Below, piece after piece: positions 7,001-7,734 of a stretch of DNA of 7,734 nt. This DNA is from Kiritimatiellia bacterium (lineage in GTDB: Bacteria; Verrucomicrobiota; Kiritimatiellia; UBA8416; SLMC01), in assembly GCA_007133745.1 (NCBI GenBank), contig SLMC01000345.1, positions 1 through 7,734 of the forward strand, read 5' to 3'. Below the pieces are notes generated by a model. It was not told the DNA's origin, made no database searches, and saw nothing but the letters and a program-made list of their open reading frames with translations. A program made the position numbers and the translations under genes. Each line of letters opens with the position of its first letter. Position 1 is the first letter of the stretch.

Positions 7001-7025
7001 AAGCTTATTAGAGGGGGAAACAATC

Positions 7026-7658
7026 ATGGATTGCCTTGCTGTACAAAAGGATCTTGACGATCTGGACGCAGGTCGCCTGAATGCGGCTCGGGCGGACAGC
7101 GTTCGCGCCCATTTGGCCGCGTGTCCCGCATGCCGGGCTTTTGTCGCCGATACCGCATGCCTGCGTATGCGTTTGGCGTCCGAGCCGCTTCCGCCCGTTC
7201 CGGAGTCGCTGCGCCGCCGATTGCATGAACCTGCCGTAATCGAACCTGCGCCGCTGCTGCGTCCGCTTTTGATTGCGGCCGGGCTGATCGCGGTTTTGGG
7301 TGTGTCGTTGATGTTGGGGCCTTGGCGAAAACAGTCGGCGCCCTTGGCCGATGGCGTTGCGGCGCGAACGGAGCAGACCGTGACGCTGGCGCTGGATGCG
7401 GTCGGCGATATGCCCGGCGTGACGTTGCGTCTTGTGCTTCCGCCGGGTGCGGAAGTGGCGGGCCATCCCGGCTTGACCGAGCTGGAATGGCAGGAAGATT
7501 TGATCGCCGGTGTCAATCGTTTGCGTATCCCGTTGCTGTTGAACGCCGGAACCGAAGGCGTTCTTGTCGCCCGTATCGAGAGCCAGGGCCGAAGCCGCGA
7601 ACTTCGAGTGCCTCTTGTTTTCAGGCAGGGGGCTTTTGTCAAACCTAACCGGGGCTGA
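7026..7658 (+). CDS. Membrane-anchored zinc-finger (zf-HC2/ZAS-type) anti-sigma factor
   Basis: The 210-residue product begins with a ZAS-like cytoplasmic domain. Cys3 is followed by a LDDLDAGRLN segment and then HLAACPAC (29-36), which gives the His-X3-Cys-X2-Cys zinc motif of anti-sigma factors. This domain should hold the sigma factor encoded just upstream in an inactive complex. A proline-rich linker (about 52-78) leads to one hydrophobic transmembrane helix (about 78-99, LRPLLIAAGLIAVLGVSLMLG), followed by basic RK. The remaining roughly 108 residues would lie outside the cytoplasm and look beta-rich, with alternating hydrophobic runs such as VTLRLVLPPGAEV (132-144) and LVARIESQGRSRELRVPLVF. 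This could be a sensor domain. The ATG at 7026 is chosen because GAGGGG (7011-7016) precedes it by 9 nt and Cys3 fits the family start. The gene is 44 nt from the sigma gene. Anti-sigma identity is firm; the external domain function is unknown. Confidence 0.9.
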   Translation: MDCLAVQKDLDDLDAGRLNAARADSVRAHLAACPACRAFVADTACLRMRLASEPLPPVPESLRRRLHEPAVIEPAPLLRPLLIAAGLIAVLGVSLMLGPWRKQSAPLADGVAARTEQTVTLALDAVGDMPGVTLRLVLPPGAEVAGHPGLTELEWQEDLIAGVNRLRIPLLLNAGTEGVLVARIESQGRSRELRVPLVFRQGAFVKPNRG

Positions 7659-7677
7659 ACGCCCCAAGGAGGATACC

Positions 7678-7734
7678 ATGAAGACGGTTGCACTGTGGAT
7701 GGCGGGTCTGCTGGTCGTGCTCGGCCTGATAGCC
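7678..7734 (+). CDS. Start of a secreted or membrane protein, truncated by the window end
   Basis: Only 19 codons are visible: MKTVALWMAGLLVVLGLIA, running off the end. A strong ribosome site AAGGAGG (7666-7672) sits 5 nt before the ATG. The short positively charged start followed by a continuous hydrophobic stretch is a signal peptide or N-terminal membrane anchor. It lies 19 nt after the anti-sigma stop in the same direction, so it is probably the third gene of the sigma/anti-sigma unit and an envelope protein. No family can be assigned from this fragment. Confidence 0.7.
   Translation, partial: MKTVALWMAGLLVVLGLIA

Noticed and set aside
7017..7028. Identical 12-mer GAAACAATCATG at 2528-2539 and 7017-7028, suggestive of a shared regulatory site
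   Set aside because: One or two exact 12-mer coincidences are expected by chance in a window this size, and only the second copy is at a real gene start.
6887..7693. Minus-strand frames opposite the anti-sigma gene (268 and 223 codons)
   Set aside because: The plus-strand gene has a zinc motif, membrane helix and ribosome site; the antisense frames are low-complexity Ser/Arg-rich shadows.
1..7734. CRISPR arrays, tRNA or rRNA genes, insertion sequences, phage or defence modules
   Set aside because: I looked for regularly spaced repeats, tRNA-like cloverleaf ends, transposase motifs and nuclease or helicase defence domains and saw none. The repeats present are isolated intergenic palindromes.

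Overview
The window is a GC-rich bacterial chromosomal segment with ordinary gene density. Five complete protein genes and the first codons of a sixth can be supported. The orphan type II secretion/type IV pilin-like protein has a very canonical class III leader followed by a long, lineage-specific body. Together with palindromic intergenic repeats, this suggests an uncultured member of the PVC superphylum (Kiritimatiellota or Lentisphaerota type) or a similar lineage such as Hydrogenedentota. That assignment is an inference from recalled family resemblance, not a computed placement.

Layout. Positions 1-230 are non-coding upstream sequence. They hold a composite palindrome made of two 19-nt hairpins in opposite orientation (47-102), followed by a strong match to a sigma-54 (-24/-12) promoter (143-159). 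A prepilin-type gene follows on the plus strand (231-902). A 147-bp convergent intergenic region (903-1049) holds a 9-bp inverted repeat, a striking imperfect palindrome built from GTGN tetranucleotides, and a small GC hairpin. On the minus strand lies a full-length sigma-54-dependent response regulator (receiver, AAA+, Fis HTH; 1050-2411). A relatively AT-rich divergent spacer (2412-2579) separates it from a plus-strand run: the long, single-chain form of FGAM synthase purL (2580-6440), an ECF sigma factor starting 4 nt after the purL stop (6445-6981), a membrane zinc-finger anti-sigma factor (7026-7658), and the start of a secreted or membrane protein cut by the window end (7678 onward).

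How the parts may work together. The most attractive link is that the prepilin gene has a sigma-54 promoter with a perfect GG-N10-GC core, and the next gene encodes a sigma-54 activator. Two tandem dyads lie about 80-110 bp upstream of the expected transcription start, where enhancer sites for such activators usually sit. This resembles PilR/sigma-54 control of pilin genes, although the dyads may instead be a dispersed REP-type repeat. The second theme is a purL-ECF sigma-anti-sigma arrangement, in which a housekeeping purine gene appears to share a transcript with a cell-envelope stress regulator pair. No new enzymatic or defence system is evident. The novelty here is regulatory and repeat-level.
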